Part shown: positions 1-9,021 of the stretch, piece by piece
How positions within the stretch are numbered: position 1 is the first letter of the stretch
Layout: the number at the start of each line of letters is the position of its first letter
DNA from: JAEUIE01 sp046350055
Lineage (GTDB): Bacteria > Planctomycetota > Planctomycetia > Gemmatales > HRBIN36
Assembly: GCA_046350055.1 (NCBI GenBank)
Contig: JAXMBC010000001.1
Location: 2,604,001 to 2,668,000, forward strand
Direction of reading: 5' to 3'
DNA: 64,000 nt
Translations under genes and position numbers: made by a program
Notes under the pieces: model-generated
Told to the model about the DNA's origin: nothing
Databases searched by the model: none
The model's input: the letters and a program-made list of their open reading frames with translations, nothing else

Positions 1-201
1 GGCAGTGCCCATGCCGTTGTTCGTGTCGAAGGCGATGACAAGGAACTGCTGAACACCGTTATCTCCAGCCGCGAGAACAAACCACAGGACCTGCTCCTGA
101 ATATCAAGGGTGTCCAGAAACTGAGACTGATCGTTGATTATGGCGAGGATCTCGACCTGGGCGATCACATCAATTTCGCTGATGCCCGTCTCATCAGGTA
201 A
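1..201 (+). CDS. C-terminal end of an NPCBM-domain protein (partial)
   Basis: Only the last 66 codons are in the window; the gene enters from the left edge in frame 1 and ends at TAA 199-201. The visible residues (VVRVEGDDKELLNT early, LIVDYGEDLDLGDHINFADA near the end) resemble the closing strands of NPCBM domains, a putative carbohydrate-binding module that planctomycetes often attach to secreted proteases or other extracellular enzymes. The stop lies 10 bases before the next start, so it is probably cotranscribed with the protease genes that follow. The catalytic part, if any, is outside the window. Confidence 0.7.
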   Translation, partial: GSAHAVVRVEGDDKELLNTVISSRENKPQDLLLNIKGVQKLRLIVDYGEDLDLGDHINFADARLIR

Positions 202-211
202 GGGGAGAGGT

Positions 212-1987
212 ATGAAAGCAATCGTGTTCCTCTCACTCGTGACCATCTCATTGCTGACGAGTCTGACAGCGCAGGATACGCCGAGTGACGTCAAAACCGC
301 CGAAGCCCGGCGCATTGCTGCAATCGAGAAAGTACGACCCTCTATCGCTGCCGTCTTTGGTCCAGGTGGTGGCGGTGGTGGCTCCGGTGTGGTCATCTCT
401 CCCGATGGTTTCTGTTTGACCAATTTCCATGTTACCCAGCCCTGCGGTAACTTTCTCTACTGCGGTCTGGCTGATGGCGTACTGTATGAAGCAGTCATTG
501 TCTCTACCGATCCGGTAGGTGATGTCGCGCTGGTTAAACTGCTCCCGCAGGAGAAAGACAAGCCTTTCCCGTTTGCAGCAATGGGTGATTCCGACAAGGT
601 GCAGATTGGTGACTGGTCGATTGCCATGGGTAATCCTTTCCTGCTTGCTACTGACTTCACACCCACGGTAACATTTGGAATTATCTCAGGTACCCACCGC
701 TACCAGGGACCTGCGGGTATCATCCTCGAATACACCGACTGTCTGCAGACCGAAGCTTCCATCAATCCCGGTAATTCAGGGGGGCCACTCTTCAATCTTG
801 ACGGAGAAATCATCGGAATCAATGGTCGTGGGTCTTTCGAAAAGCGTGGCCGTGTGAATTCAGGTGTAGGCTATGCAATTTCCATCAACCAGATCAAGAA
901 CTTCATGGGACATCTGCGTGGCGGTCTGAATGTCGATCATGCCACACTGGGTGCCCTGGTGAAAACAGAAGACGATGGCCGTATGCGTGTAACACGTGTG
1001 CTTGAGAACACCGACGCCTATCGGCGCGGCTTGCGGGAGGGTGATGAACTGATGGCTTTTGCCGATCGCAATATTGGCAGTGTCAACCAGTTCAAAAACG
1101 TGTTAGGAATCTATCCCAAGAGCTGGCGGTTACCCATGGTGTTCCGTCACATGGAAGATGATAAGGATACTATTGGTGCAAAGCGGGAAACACTGGTGCG
1201 GTTGGCCGGTGTACAGGCCCGTGAGGTGAAAGAGGACGGCAGCAAACGGGAAAGAGAGCAGCCCAACCGTCCCCCCCCGACAGCTGCACCTCCTAACCAT
1301 GCCGGTCGTAAACTTTACAAGCGCAAGACCGGCTTCACCAATTACTACTTCAATGAGCTGGAACGGGATCGCGTCCTTAAGGCGTTTCAATCGCGAGGCA
1401 ACATTGATAGCAAAACGGGAGTCTGGAATTTCTCAGGAGAAGTGATCCGGCCTATCAAGAGCCTGTTCAGCATGTCCCTGGATGACAAACAGGTCAGCAT
1501 GAAGATCGATGGCAAGGAAACTGCCATTGAGCCAGTGAAAACAGGAGAGACGCCGGAGAATCTGTCGGTGCCTCAGGGAAGTGGTGGTCTTGCCATGGCA
1601 CTCTTCCATTGGCGGCGATTCCTGTTGCAGCGGGAGAAGGGTTTTGACGCCGCCTTCTTCTATGCCGGGACTGAGCCGTTTTATCCTACTGGACAGTCGA
1701 AGGAAATGACGCTGGCTGATGTATTGCAAAGTGAGTATGCCGCCACGACCTGCAAGTGGTACTTCGACACCAAAACGGGCGAACTGATCGGCTGCGAATG
1801 CTGGCTGCTGCCTGATACCGATCCCTGTGAAATCACTTTTCGCGAGTATGCGGAGGGGATTCCCCGGCAATGGATCATCCGCCATGCTGACCGGGAGTTT
1901 GGGCTATATCAAGTGAAGACGGTTAGCCTGACAGAAGGAAAGAAAGTGGAAGATAAGAAAGAGGAAAGCAAGGAGAGTAAGAAATGA
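212..1987 (+). CDS. HtrA-like trypsin-fold serine protease with PDZ domain
   Basis: A 591-residue exported protein. I chose ATG 212 because GGGGAGAGG precedes it and residues 1-20 form a signal peptide; an earlier in-frame start at 134 lies inside the preceding gene. The full S1C catalytic triad is visible: His73 in TNFHV, Asp104 in VGDVALVKL and Ser189 in NPGNSGGP. A glycine run (about 51-58) precedes the protease fold and a PDZ-like domain occupies about 255-345. The last 240 residues are unassigned and end in a Lys/Glu-rich tail. It overlaps the next gene by ATGA (1984-1987), so translation is probably coupled. By analogy to HtrA/Deg it should degrade or sense misfolded periplasmic proteins. 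It is the only one of three trypsin-fold proteins in this operon that keeps its triad. Confidence 0.85.
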   Translation: MKAIVFLSLVTISLLTSLTAQDTPSDVKTAEARRIAAIEKVRPSIAAVFGPGGGGGGSGVVISPDGFCLTNFHVTQPCGNFLYCGLADGVLYEAVIVSTDPVGDVALVKLLPQEKDKPFPFAAMGDSDKVQIGDWSIAMGNPFLLATDFTPTVTFGIISGTHRYQGPAGIILEYTDCLQTEASINPGNSGGPLFNLDGEIIGINGRGSFEKRGRVNSGVGYAISINQIKNFMGHLRGGLNVDHATLGALVKTEDDGRMRVTRVLENTDAYRRGLREGDELMAFADRNIGSVNQFKNVLGIYPKSWRLPMVFRHMEDDKDTIGAKRETLVRLAGVQAREVKEDGSKREREQPNRPPPTAAPPNHAGRKLYKRKTGFTNYYFNELERDRVLKAFQSRGNIDSKTGVWNFSGEVIRPIKSLFSMSLDDKQVSMKIDGKETAIEPVKTGETPENLSVPQGSGGLAMALFHWRRFLLQREKGFDAAFFYAGTEPFYPTGQSKEMTLADVLQSEYAATTCKWYFDTKTGELIGCECWLLPDTDPCEITFREYAEGIPRQWIIRHADREFGLYQVKTVSLTEGKKVEDKKEESKESKK

Positions 1988-3078
1988 TGCATACCCCCAA
2001 AGTGGCGATAGTTGCCCTGTTCCTTTGCTGCTTCCTGGTCCCGCTTCCGCTGCAGGCCGATACCTCCTTCGCAGGTGTAGCTCGTGAAGTTAACCGCAAG
2101 ATGGTAAAAGTCTACGGTGCGGGTGGTTACCGGGGCGTGAACGCCTATTGCACCGGTGTACTCATCTCCAGCGATGGCTACATCCTCACCGTTTACTCTC
2201 CTACACTCGATACTCCTAACCTGCGCGTGCACCTGTACGATGGTACCAAACACGCTGTCGAACTGGTTGCTGCGGAACCGCAGTTAGATGTCGCGCTGCT
2301 ACGCATCAAGGAACGGGAGACTTTCAAGGATCAGCCGCTGCCCTTTGTGGACTTGACTAAACTGCCCCCCGCCCCGGTGGTGGGAGACTGGGTACTTGCT
2401 TTTGCGAACCAGTTTGAGGTGGCAGTGCGTGATGAACCAGTCAGTGTCCAGCGTGGTGTGATCGCAGCCATCGTACCATTCGCTGGTCGACGAGGAATCA
2501 CAGAAGCCAATTACAAGGGTATGGCTTACATCGTGGATGCTATTACCAATAATCCAGGCTCGAATGGTGGTTTGCTCACGACTCGTCGTGGCGAGCCGAT
2601 CGGCCTGATCGGCAAGGAATTGCGAAACACCCTTACCGAGACGTGGGTGAATTATGCCATGCCGTTACCTCCACTGGCAGAGTTTGCTGCCAAGGCTATG
2701 AAAGGTCAGTACAAGCGGCAGCTTCGTGAAGACGACAAAGTACTGGACGACAAGAAAGCGTATCACGGCATCACTCTGATAGCCGACGTGGTGGATCGTA
2801 CTCCCCCTTATGTGGAAGATGTGGCTGCAGGATCACCAGCGGCCCAGGCGGGGTTGCGAATCAATGATCTGCTCATCTTTATTCGCCATCCGCGCACCGA
2901 TTCGCCGGAAGAACTCGACGAAAAGGTAGTGAGTAGTTGCAAGTCATTCCGCGAAATCGTTGCTCCGCTATCTCCCGGTACTCGACTCAGTCTGGTGATA
3001 CGACGCGATGGTCAATTGCTTAATCTCGAAATGGTGTTAGGCAAACCCCTGGCACCAGTCACGCTTCCCAAGAAGTAG
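1984..3078 (+). CDS. Trypsin-fold pseudoprotease with PDZ domain
   Basis: A 364-residue exported protein with a signal peptide at about 1-25. It keeps the HtrA/S1C fold, and Asp102 is present in LDVALLRIK. The catalytic His position reads LTVYSPT instead of LTNxHV, leaving Ser72 or a neighbour in place of His. The serine loop reads NPGSNGGLL rather than NPGNSGGPL, so the nucleophile position holds Asn194. A PDZ-like segment (AGSPAAQAGLRINDLL) follows at about 280-350. The gene begins inside the stop of the active protease upstream and is followed after 3 bases by a membrane acyltransferase. I infer a regulatory or binding role, such as modulating the active neighbour, rather than proteolysis. 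Confidence 0.8.
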   Translation: MMHTPKVAIVALFLCCFLVPLPLQADTSFAGVAREVNRKMVKVYGAGGYRGVNAYCTGVLISSDGYILTVYSPTLDTPNLRVHLYDGTKHAVELVAAEPQLDVALLRIKERETFKDQPLPFVDLTKLPPAPVVGDWVLAFANQFEVAVRDEPVSVQRGVIAAIVPFAGRRGITEANYKGMAYIVDAITNNPGSNGGLLTTRRGEPIGLIGKELRNTLTETWVNYAMPLPPLAEFAAKAMKGQYKRQLREDDKVLDDKKAYHGITLIADVVDRTPPYVEDVAAGSPAAQAGLRINDLLIFIRHPRTDSPEELDEKVVSSCKSFREIVAPLSPGTRLSLVIRRDGQLLNLEMVLGKPLAPVTLPKK

Positions 3079-3081
3079 CCA

Positions 3082-4296
3082 ATGTATCGCTATCTTTCGA
3101 TTGATGTACTCCGTGGCGTCATCATGATAATCATGGCACTTGACCATGTGATCGGGGCAGTGTCGTTTGAACATGATGCAGAAGTGTCATTCGTCAATAA
3201 GACGTTTGCCGGATATACCAGTGCTGCCCAGCGCCCCGATGTAAAACTGGATGGATACAACAGCGATGTGCAGCGGTGGAGCCGGATGGCAACACACTTG
3301 TGTGCTCCAGGATTCCAACTGCTGGCGGGCATGGGACTGGCCATCTCGGTGGCTCGCGCAAAGAAGAACGGTGTCAGTGGTGAGAAAATCACCAGCGACC
3401 TGCTCACCCGGGGCATCGTGCTGATCTTTGCTGACATGATCCTGATGTTGCCGGTGTTCAAGCTGCCGGTATTCTTCATGGTGCTGGCATGCATCGGGAC
3501 GTGTACCCTGTGCTTTACGGTTCTACGGTTGTTGCCCAAGCATGTGATAGGGCTGGTGGGGGTGGGTATCATTCTGGCTGCCCCATACTACAAAGGGCTC
3601 GAGTTTATCAACGCCGGCTTTCCGGGTGCTACTCGATCGGTTTTGCAGATGAGTCCAGAGTACTATCTGCTCAACATCTGGACCCAGGTAGGCTTTGGTG
3701 CTGGCAGCCTCGGAAATATGTACCCGGTACTACCCTGGCTTGGACTGTTCGCCATCGGCTGGTGGATCGGCTTACAGATGCTGGAGACCACCATCGAGGA
3801 AGGTGTGCTGCGTTCTGCCACACGACTCATTGCAAGTGGCATGGTGCTGTTCATGGCAGGGTTGGGACTGCGATTGGCCGATTGGCGTGTGGCTGAAGGC
3901 ATCCCCCTGAGTGGTGCAGGTCTCTTCGATCCAGGGTTCTGGCAGTTCACCAAGTATCCGCCATCATGGGTGTTCATCGCACTAACTCTGGGGGTGTTGC
4001 TGTTTCTGCTGGGCGTGTTCCGCTGGCTGCTCGATCGTTCTGATCACACTCCTCTCTGGGCGGCGTTCATCACTGTGTATGGCCGCACAGCCCTGTTCTA
4101 TTTCATTGTTCACTTCTATGTTGCAGGGCTGATTGCCCTGTACCTGGAAAAGTACCACGGTCTGACGCTTTTCCATCGAATGTCCTTCGGCCAGGCCTAT
4201 CTCGTGTGGCTGTCTGTGCTACTCTTGATGTGGGTGCTCTGCTTCGGGTACGATAAATTGCGGCAACGCTATCGCACAGTGTTGCGGTATTTCTAA
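3082..4296 (+). CDS. DUF1624/HGSNAT-like integral membrane acyltransferase
   Basis: A 404-residue polytopic membrane protein. The N-terminus (YLSIDVLRGVIMIIMALDHV) matches the signature of the heparan-alpha-glucosaminide N-acetyltransferase/DUF1624 family, in which a His after the first membrane segment is thought to carry the acetyl group from cytosolic acetyl-CoA across the membrane. His22 of the ALDHV segment is the candidate here. About ten hydrophobic segments follow. The gene sits between two pseudoproteases, 3 bases after one and 10 bases before the other, which suggests cell-envelope glycan or protein modification. The substrate cannot be read from the sequence. Confidence 0.75.
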   Translation: MYRYLSIDVLRGVIMIIMALDHVIGAVSFEHDAEVSFVNKTFAGYTSAAQRPDVKLDGYNSDVQRWSRMATHLCAPGFQLLAGMGLAISVARAKKNGVSGEKITSDLLTRGIVLIFADMILMLPVFKLPVFFMVLACIGTCTLCFTVLRLLPKHVIGLVGVGIILAAPYYKGLEFINAGFPGATRSVLQMSPEYYLLNIWTQVGFGAGSLGNMYPVLPWLGLFAIGWWIGLQMLETTIEEGVLRSATRLIASGMVLFMAGLGLRLADWRVAEGIPLSGAGLFDPGFWQFTKYPPSWVFIALTLGVLLFLLGVFRWLLDRSDHTPLWAAFITVYGRTALFYFIVHFYVAGLIALYLEKYHGLTLFHRMSFGQAYLVWLSVLLLMWVLCFGYDKLRQRYRTVLRYF

Positions 4297-4306
4297 CGAG
4301 ACTTCC

Positions 4307-6361
4307 ATGCTGAGTTGCCTTTTACTCACCCTGCTCATTCAGCCTCCCAGCGATCTGGATGCCTCCCTCGAGCAAGCAACCAAAGCCGCTCTGGCACGTA
4401 TTGCTCCCTGCGTGGTACAGGTGCGTACTGTTGGCGGCGCAGAATTCGTCGGCAAACGTGAAGGCACGGTGCAACGAGGGGCCGGGCCAACCACGGGTCT
4501 GATCGTATCCAGCGATGGCTACATCCTTTCCAGTTCGTTTAACTTCGCCAACAAGCCTGCTGCCATCACAGTAGTTGTTCCCGGCAAGAAAGAACCGCTT
4601 GCTGCCCGGGTGATTGCTACCGATGAAACCCGTATGCTCACATTGCTGAAAGTGGATGCTGGTGGTCTGCCAACATTTGAGTCTGTACCTCGCAAGGATC
4701 TCAGGATCGGCCAGTGGAGTGTGGCTGTCGGCCGAACCTGGAGCGATAGCCAGAACACCATGCCCTCGGCCAGCGTGGGCATTATCAGCGCCCTCGATCG
4801 GGTTTGGGGCAAAGCTTTGCAGACGGATGCCAAGGTTTCGCCTGTCAATTATGGTGGCCCATTGATCGATCTCCAGGGGCGTGTAATCGGCATCCTCGTG
4901 CCGCTGGCTCCCCGAGGCGAATCGGATACTGCCGGCGTAGAATGGTACGATTCTGGTATCGGCTTCGCAGTCCCTATGGAAGATGTGTTGCAGGCGTTGC
5001 CAAAACTCAAAGAGGGCAAGACGCTTCGCAAAGGACGTATAGGCGTCCTCATGAAGAATGATGATCCGATTATTACACCCAGCGAAGTCACTAGCGTGAC
5101 ACTGGATTCTCCTGCCAGCAAACTCGGCATGCAGCCAGGCGACAAGATTGTTGCAGTTGATGGCAAGCCCATCAAGAACCAGGCCCAGTTCCTCCATGCC
5201 ATGGGCCCCAAATATGAAGGCGACAAGGTCTCACTCAAGATCAGGCGAGAGGACAAGGAACTCAATTTCGACAATGTGGTTTTGACAGGTCAGCCTACCA
5301 GCCACACTCATGCATTTCTCGGTATTCTGCCCGTCCGCGATGACAATGAAAACGGAGTGCAGGTACGTTATGTCTATCCCGAATCACCAGCTGCCAAGGC
5401 TGGTATCGAAGCTGGCGACCGCATCATGAAGTTTGAAACGGCTCCCTTGAGTGATCGTATGATGCTGCAGGCGGCACTCAGTCGTCAATACCCCGGCACC
5501 CGCATTAAACTGGATGTCAAGAAAAAGGGTGGCAACAAAACTCTGACCGTAACCCTGGCAGCGCTGGATGACGCTATCCCCATTGGTGAACTAGCCACGG
5601 GTACAGCCAAAAAGGCTCTAGCCCAGCGTAAGCCTCTTCCGGGCATGCCTCAGCAACCCGGCGAACCTCCCGGAAAGAGGCCACCGGCCAAGGCTCCTGA
5701 AAAGGCTCCCCAGAAAGAGTTGAATGCTCCTAAGCCCAAGACCGGGTTCTTTGAAACCAATGATACTACCAGTGGCCGGACCACCTGGTATTACGTTCCA
5801 GAGGATTACGATCCCAATATTTCGTATGGCATTGTCGTCTGGCTGCATCCCGCTGGCGACCCCATGTCCGAAGGGATCCTCTCCGTATGGAAGCCAGTAT
5901 GTAATCAACATCATCTGATATTAATGGGACCCAAGGCTGAGAACACCCAGGGCTGGATGACCAGCGAAGCGGACATCATTCAGCAGGAGATCAGAGCCCT
6001 GCGCCGGCAATATACCATCGATTCGCAGCGCATCGTTGCCCATGGATTACGCCAGGGTGGGCAGTTCGCGCTCTATCTGGGTTTTGATGCCCGTGACCTC
6101 ATACGAGGGGTAGCTGTTGTTGGTGGAAGTCTGGCCCAGCCTCCCAAGGAAAATGTTCCTGAACGTCGTCTGGCGTTCTTCCTGGTTGCTGGCGATCGTG
6201 ATCCGCAAATCGAGGTGATTCGGGCTGTGCCGGGCAAATTAAAAGAGAACAAATTTTCGGTCATGTATCATGAAATTCCAAACCAGGGGAATGGCTATAT
6301 CAACGAAGTTGCCATCTTTGAACAACTAGTGCAATGGATTGTCGGACTGGATCGCCTCTAA
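4307..6361 (+). CDS. Double-degenerate protein: pseudoprotease, two PDZ domains, pseudo-alpha/beta hydrolase
   Basis: A 684-residue exported protein. Residues about 25-230 follow the trypsin/HtrA fold, but all three triad positions are replaced: Phe78 for His (ILSSSFNF), Met110 for Asp (MLTLLKV) and Tyr182 for Ser (SPVNYGGPL). Two PDZ-like domains follow, near 240-330 (ASKLGMQPGDKIVAVDGKPI) and 335-425 (AAKAGIEAGDRIMKFE). A Pro/Lys-rich linker (about 445-480) leads to a C-terminal alpha/beta-hydrolase-like domain resembling polyhydroxybutyrate-depolymerase-type esterases (IVVWLHPAGD). Its nucleophile elbow reads HGLRQGG, putting Arg582 where the catalytic Ser of GxSxG should be. Both enzymatic folds therefore look dead. 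It overlaps the kinase gene by TAATG. Confidence 0.75.
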   Translation: MLSCLLLTLLIQPPSDLDASLEQATKAALARIAPCVVQVRTVGGAEFVGKREGTVQRGAGPTTGLIVSSDGYILSSSFNFANKPAAITVVVPGKKEPLAARVIATDETRMLTLLKVDAGGLPTFESVPRKDLRIGQWSVAVGRTWSDSQNTMPSASVGIISALDRVWGKALQTDAKVSPVNYGGPLIDLQGRVIGILVPLAPRGESDTAGVEWYDSGIGFAVPMEDVLQALPKLKEGKTLRKGRIGVLMKNDDPIITPSEVTSVTLDSPASKLGMQPGDKIVAVDGKPIKNQAQFLHAMGPKYEGDKVSLKIRREDKELNFDNVVLTGQPTSHTHAFLGILPVRDDNENGVQVRYVYPESPAAKAGIEAGDRIMKFETAPLSDRMMLQAALSRQYPGTRIKLDVKKKGGNKTLTVTLAALDDAIPIGELATGTAKKALAQRKPLPGMPQQPGEPPGKRPPAKAPEKAPQKELNAPKPKTGFFETNDTTSGRTTWYYVPEDYDPNISYGIVVWLHPAGDPMSEGILSVWKPVCNQHHLILMGPKAENTQGWMTSEADIIQQEIRALRRQYTIDSQRIVAHGLRQGGQFALYLGFDARDLIRGVAVVGGSLAQPPKENVPERRLAFFLVAGDRDPQIEVIRAVPGKLKENKFSVMYHEIPNQGNGYINEVAIFEQLVQWIVGLDRL

Positions 6362-9021
6362 TGGCTGACAATTGGGAAACCCGATGGGCTGCACAACCTG
6401 CAGATCCCTGTGAAGCCGAGCACGAGCCAAACGTGCCTGCTGCAGATACCATTGTGTTCGCTGCAGTCACATCGAAAAGTCGCCTGGAGGATTTCAGCAA
6501 CATCAAGCCTGTTGCCACAGGTGGCATGGGGCATGTGCTGCAGGCCCAGCACAAGAAGACCAAACGTCTTGTTGCAATCAAATATCTCAAACATTCGATC
6601 TTCAGCGATCAACGAGATCGTGCCAGGCTTGAATACGAAGGCGAGATTATCGCCAAACTGGATCATGTTAATATCGTCCGACTCTATGAGAGTACCGAAC
6701 AGGATGGCACGCCGATGCTGGTCCTGGAATGGGTGGAAGGGGGCACTCTTCAGCAGTTTGTGGAAGCGAGAGGCCCGTTGCCTTGGAAAGAAGCTCTGCA
6801 ACTGTTACTTACAATAACCAGGGCGATAAAATATGCACACGAACAGCGTGTCATCCATCGTGATTTGAAGCCCAGTAATATTCTGATGACTTCAACTGGT
6901 ACGCTGAAGATCACCGACTTTGGGCTTGGAACAGTACAAGGGCGGATGCAGGATGGTTCACTGCCTCCTGGTGCAGGTAGTGTTGCCTTCATGGCACCGG
7001 AGCAAATGGATCATCCTGAATTGGTCAACCACCTGGCAGACCAGTTCGCCCTGGGTGCAATCGGTTATTATTTGCTGACGGGGAAGCCGATACGCAGCAC
7101 TGATGATGATGCGACTCGCGCAGTAGTAGCTCTTCCCGCACAGGAGTTGCAGTGGCCTGAGAAACTACCTGCAGATTTTCGCGCCATTCTGGTGAAATGT
7201 CTCGCTAATTCTCCCGCAGAACGGTACAGCAGCACTGCCGAACTGGAGCGGGAGCTAAGTCATTTTCAGGAGGGTCGTCCTGTAGAAGCGCGTCCATCGG
7301 GCCTGATGCGACGCATTGCCCTGCTGGTGAAGCGTACCCCCCTGGTATCTGGTCTGCTCACTGCCTTTATCGTTACTGTAGTCATCGGTGCAATGTGGCT
7401 ATGGTCGATGTATCAGCGGAATCAGATTGAGAAGGAAAATGCCCTGCGACTGCTCCGTGAAGCTGTCGCGATGCTGCGTGACTTCACAACTCTGGGTACA
7501 AGCGAAGCCAGCAGTTCGACTCAAACCACGCAGTTGCGGTTACTCGTGCAGATGAAATCGCTGGAATATTACATGGCTTTTCTCGAACGTCCTGGCAGTG
7601 TAGACCGAAACGAAGTGATCATGACCATGGCAGAAGCGGCTGCAACATTGTGGGAACTGGGAGATCGTGAAAAAGCCGCCCGGTGCATTGAAGATGCACG
7701 CATGCTGATGGACGGTATTGTTGAAATGCCTCTGAAGCAGCAGTATCGATGGGTATACTATTGTGCACTTTTTGATGACAATCCAGTAACACAGCAGATT
7801 GGCTTTATGCAGGCTATGAACGCTCAAGCGGCACTGTACGCGCTCCATCGGGAAGACGGCGATAGTGAACGTCTCTTACAAGAGTATGTACAGAGTGCAT
7901 GCGCGATAGGGCGGCTCTATGCACAGCAAGGTGATCATCACAACGCAAATATAGTTTATCGCGCTGCCCATGGATTACTCACGGAATCACCCCACACACT
8001 CGCATTGACGCAGTACCTCCATGCTCAGGTATTTACGGAAAACGCACAATCAGTCTTACAACTCAATAATCGGGTACATACAGATCGGTGGTTTGCGCAA
8101 GGAAATCAGTTCTTTCAACTTGAAAACGAACATCAGTGGAGGATCAATGGTTACACTTCTCACGTGCTGGAGTGGAGAAGAAGTTATGCACAGTACCTCA
8201 CAGAGCGTGGCAGACATGCTGCGGTGGATGTGCTGACAGAACTGGAAAGAACACTTACTGACTCAGGTACTCTGCCGCTTGCCCCGCACGAACGCCTCCA
8301 GCATTTACTGTCTACACAATATCGCCAGGCAATTCTCTGGTTGCGTGCCTATGGACAGCCTTGTCTGGCTGCAGCCATACTTCAGAGAATGGACGATATT
8401 CTTTCTCAGCTCTCTCGCGAACAGCAGTTAAGCTGGCGGAAGTCGCTGCTGTTATTGCAACTTGAAACGGATGTAGCCATGCAGTTACCCCAGCTGGCAC
8501 TCATGCGTACAAATCGGTTTGCAAGGGAAATGGAGTCCTTCTCTGAAGTGGAGCGTGTGACAGCTATTCTTCATTTGAGCGACCTGATTCCCTCTGCTTT
8601 GCCAGAAGATGCATTCCAGTTGAATCAGCATTGTCTGCAACTCTCACATCAACTCCCTGCTAAGTTATCCACGAAATCCCTGATGCTGGCATACCTCATT
8701 CCCAGGCAGTACCGTCAAAACTGGAAATGGGAATGTTCCGGTGACATTGACAATAACCCATCACGTGAAGCTGAAGTATGTCGGTTATGGCGAAGTATGG
8801 AACACGGTCAGAAAATAGAGCCAGATGATGAATGGGAGGATGGTCGTTTGCAAGGCATTTGCGACTTACTGGAAGCACTTCAGAAGCCAGGTTCGCTCAC
8901 AGCCAAAATGGTAACAAGCACCCTGCCATATCGAATTAACGATTTAGTACATTATCGCCTCTATACGAAGCTATGTCAGGCAATTGGCATTTCTGCTCAA
9001 CTGTCACTGCCGTCGCCGTGA
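6361..9021 (+). CDS. Transmembrane Ser/Thr protein kinase with large C-terminal sensor region
   Basis: An 886-residue protein from ATG 6361, which overlaps the preceding stop (TAATG); an in-frame ATG at 6334 would extend it by nine residues. The kinase domain (about 50-310) has the glycine loop ATGGMGHVLQA, the Lys in VAIKYLK, the catalytic loop VIHRDLKPSNIL, ITDFGLG and APEQM, so it should be active. A membrane segment (about 332-352, LLTAFIVTVVIGAMWLW) separates it from roughly 530 residues without a recognised family, predominantly helical and possibly TPR-like. Position at the end of the protease/pseudoprotease operon suggests it signals envelope state. It runs into the convergent peptidase gene by 18 bases. 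Confidence 0.85.
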   Translation: MADNWETRWAAQPADPCEAEHEPNVPAADTIVFAAVTSKSRLEDFSNIKPVATGGMGHVLQAQHKKTKRLVAIKYLKHSIFSDQRDRARLEYEGEIIAKLDHVNIVRLYESTEQDGTPMLVLEWVEGGTLQQFVEARGPLPWKEALQLLLTITRAIKYAHEQRVIHRDLKPSNILMTSTGTLKITDFGLGTVQGRMQDGSLPPGAGSVAFMAPEQMDHPELVNHLADQFALGAIGYYLLTGKPIRSTDDDATRAVVALPAQELQWPEKLPADFRAILVKCLANSPAERYSSTAELERELSHFQEGRPVEARPSGLMRRIALLVKRTPLVSGLLTAFIVTVVIGAMWLWSMYQRNQIEKENALRLLREAVAMLRDFTTLGTSEASSSTQTTQLRLLVQMKSLEYYMAFLERPGSVDRNEVIMTMAEAAATLWELGDREKAARCIEDARMLMDGIVEMPLKQQYRWVYYCALFDDNPVTQQIGFMQAMNAQAALYALHREDGDSERLLQEYVQSACAIGRLYAQQGDHHNANIVYRAAHGLLTESPHTLALTQYLHAQVFTENAQSVLQLNNRVHTDRWFAQGNQFFQLENEHQWRINGYTSHVLEWRRSYAQYLTERGRHAAVDVLTELERTLTDSGTLPLAPHERLQHLLSTQYRQAILWLRAYGQPCLAAAILQRMDDILSQLSREQQLSWRKSLLLLQLETDVAMQLPQLALMRTNRFAREMESFSEVERVTAILHLSDLIPSALPEDAFQLNQHCLQLSHQLPAKLSTKSLMLAYLIPRQYRQNWKWECSGDIDNNPSREAEVCRLWRSMEHGQKIEPDDEWEDGRLQGICDLLEALQKPGSLTAKMVTSTLPYRINDLVHYRLYTKLCQAIGISAQLSLPSP

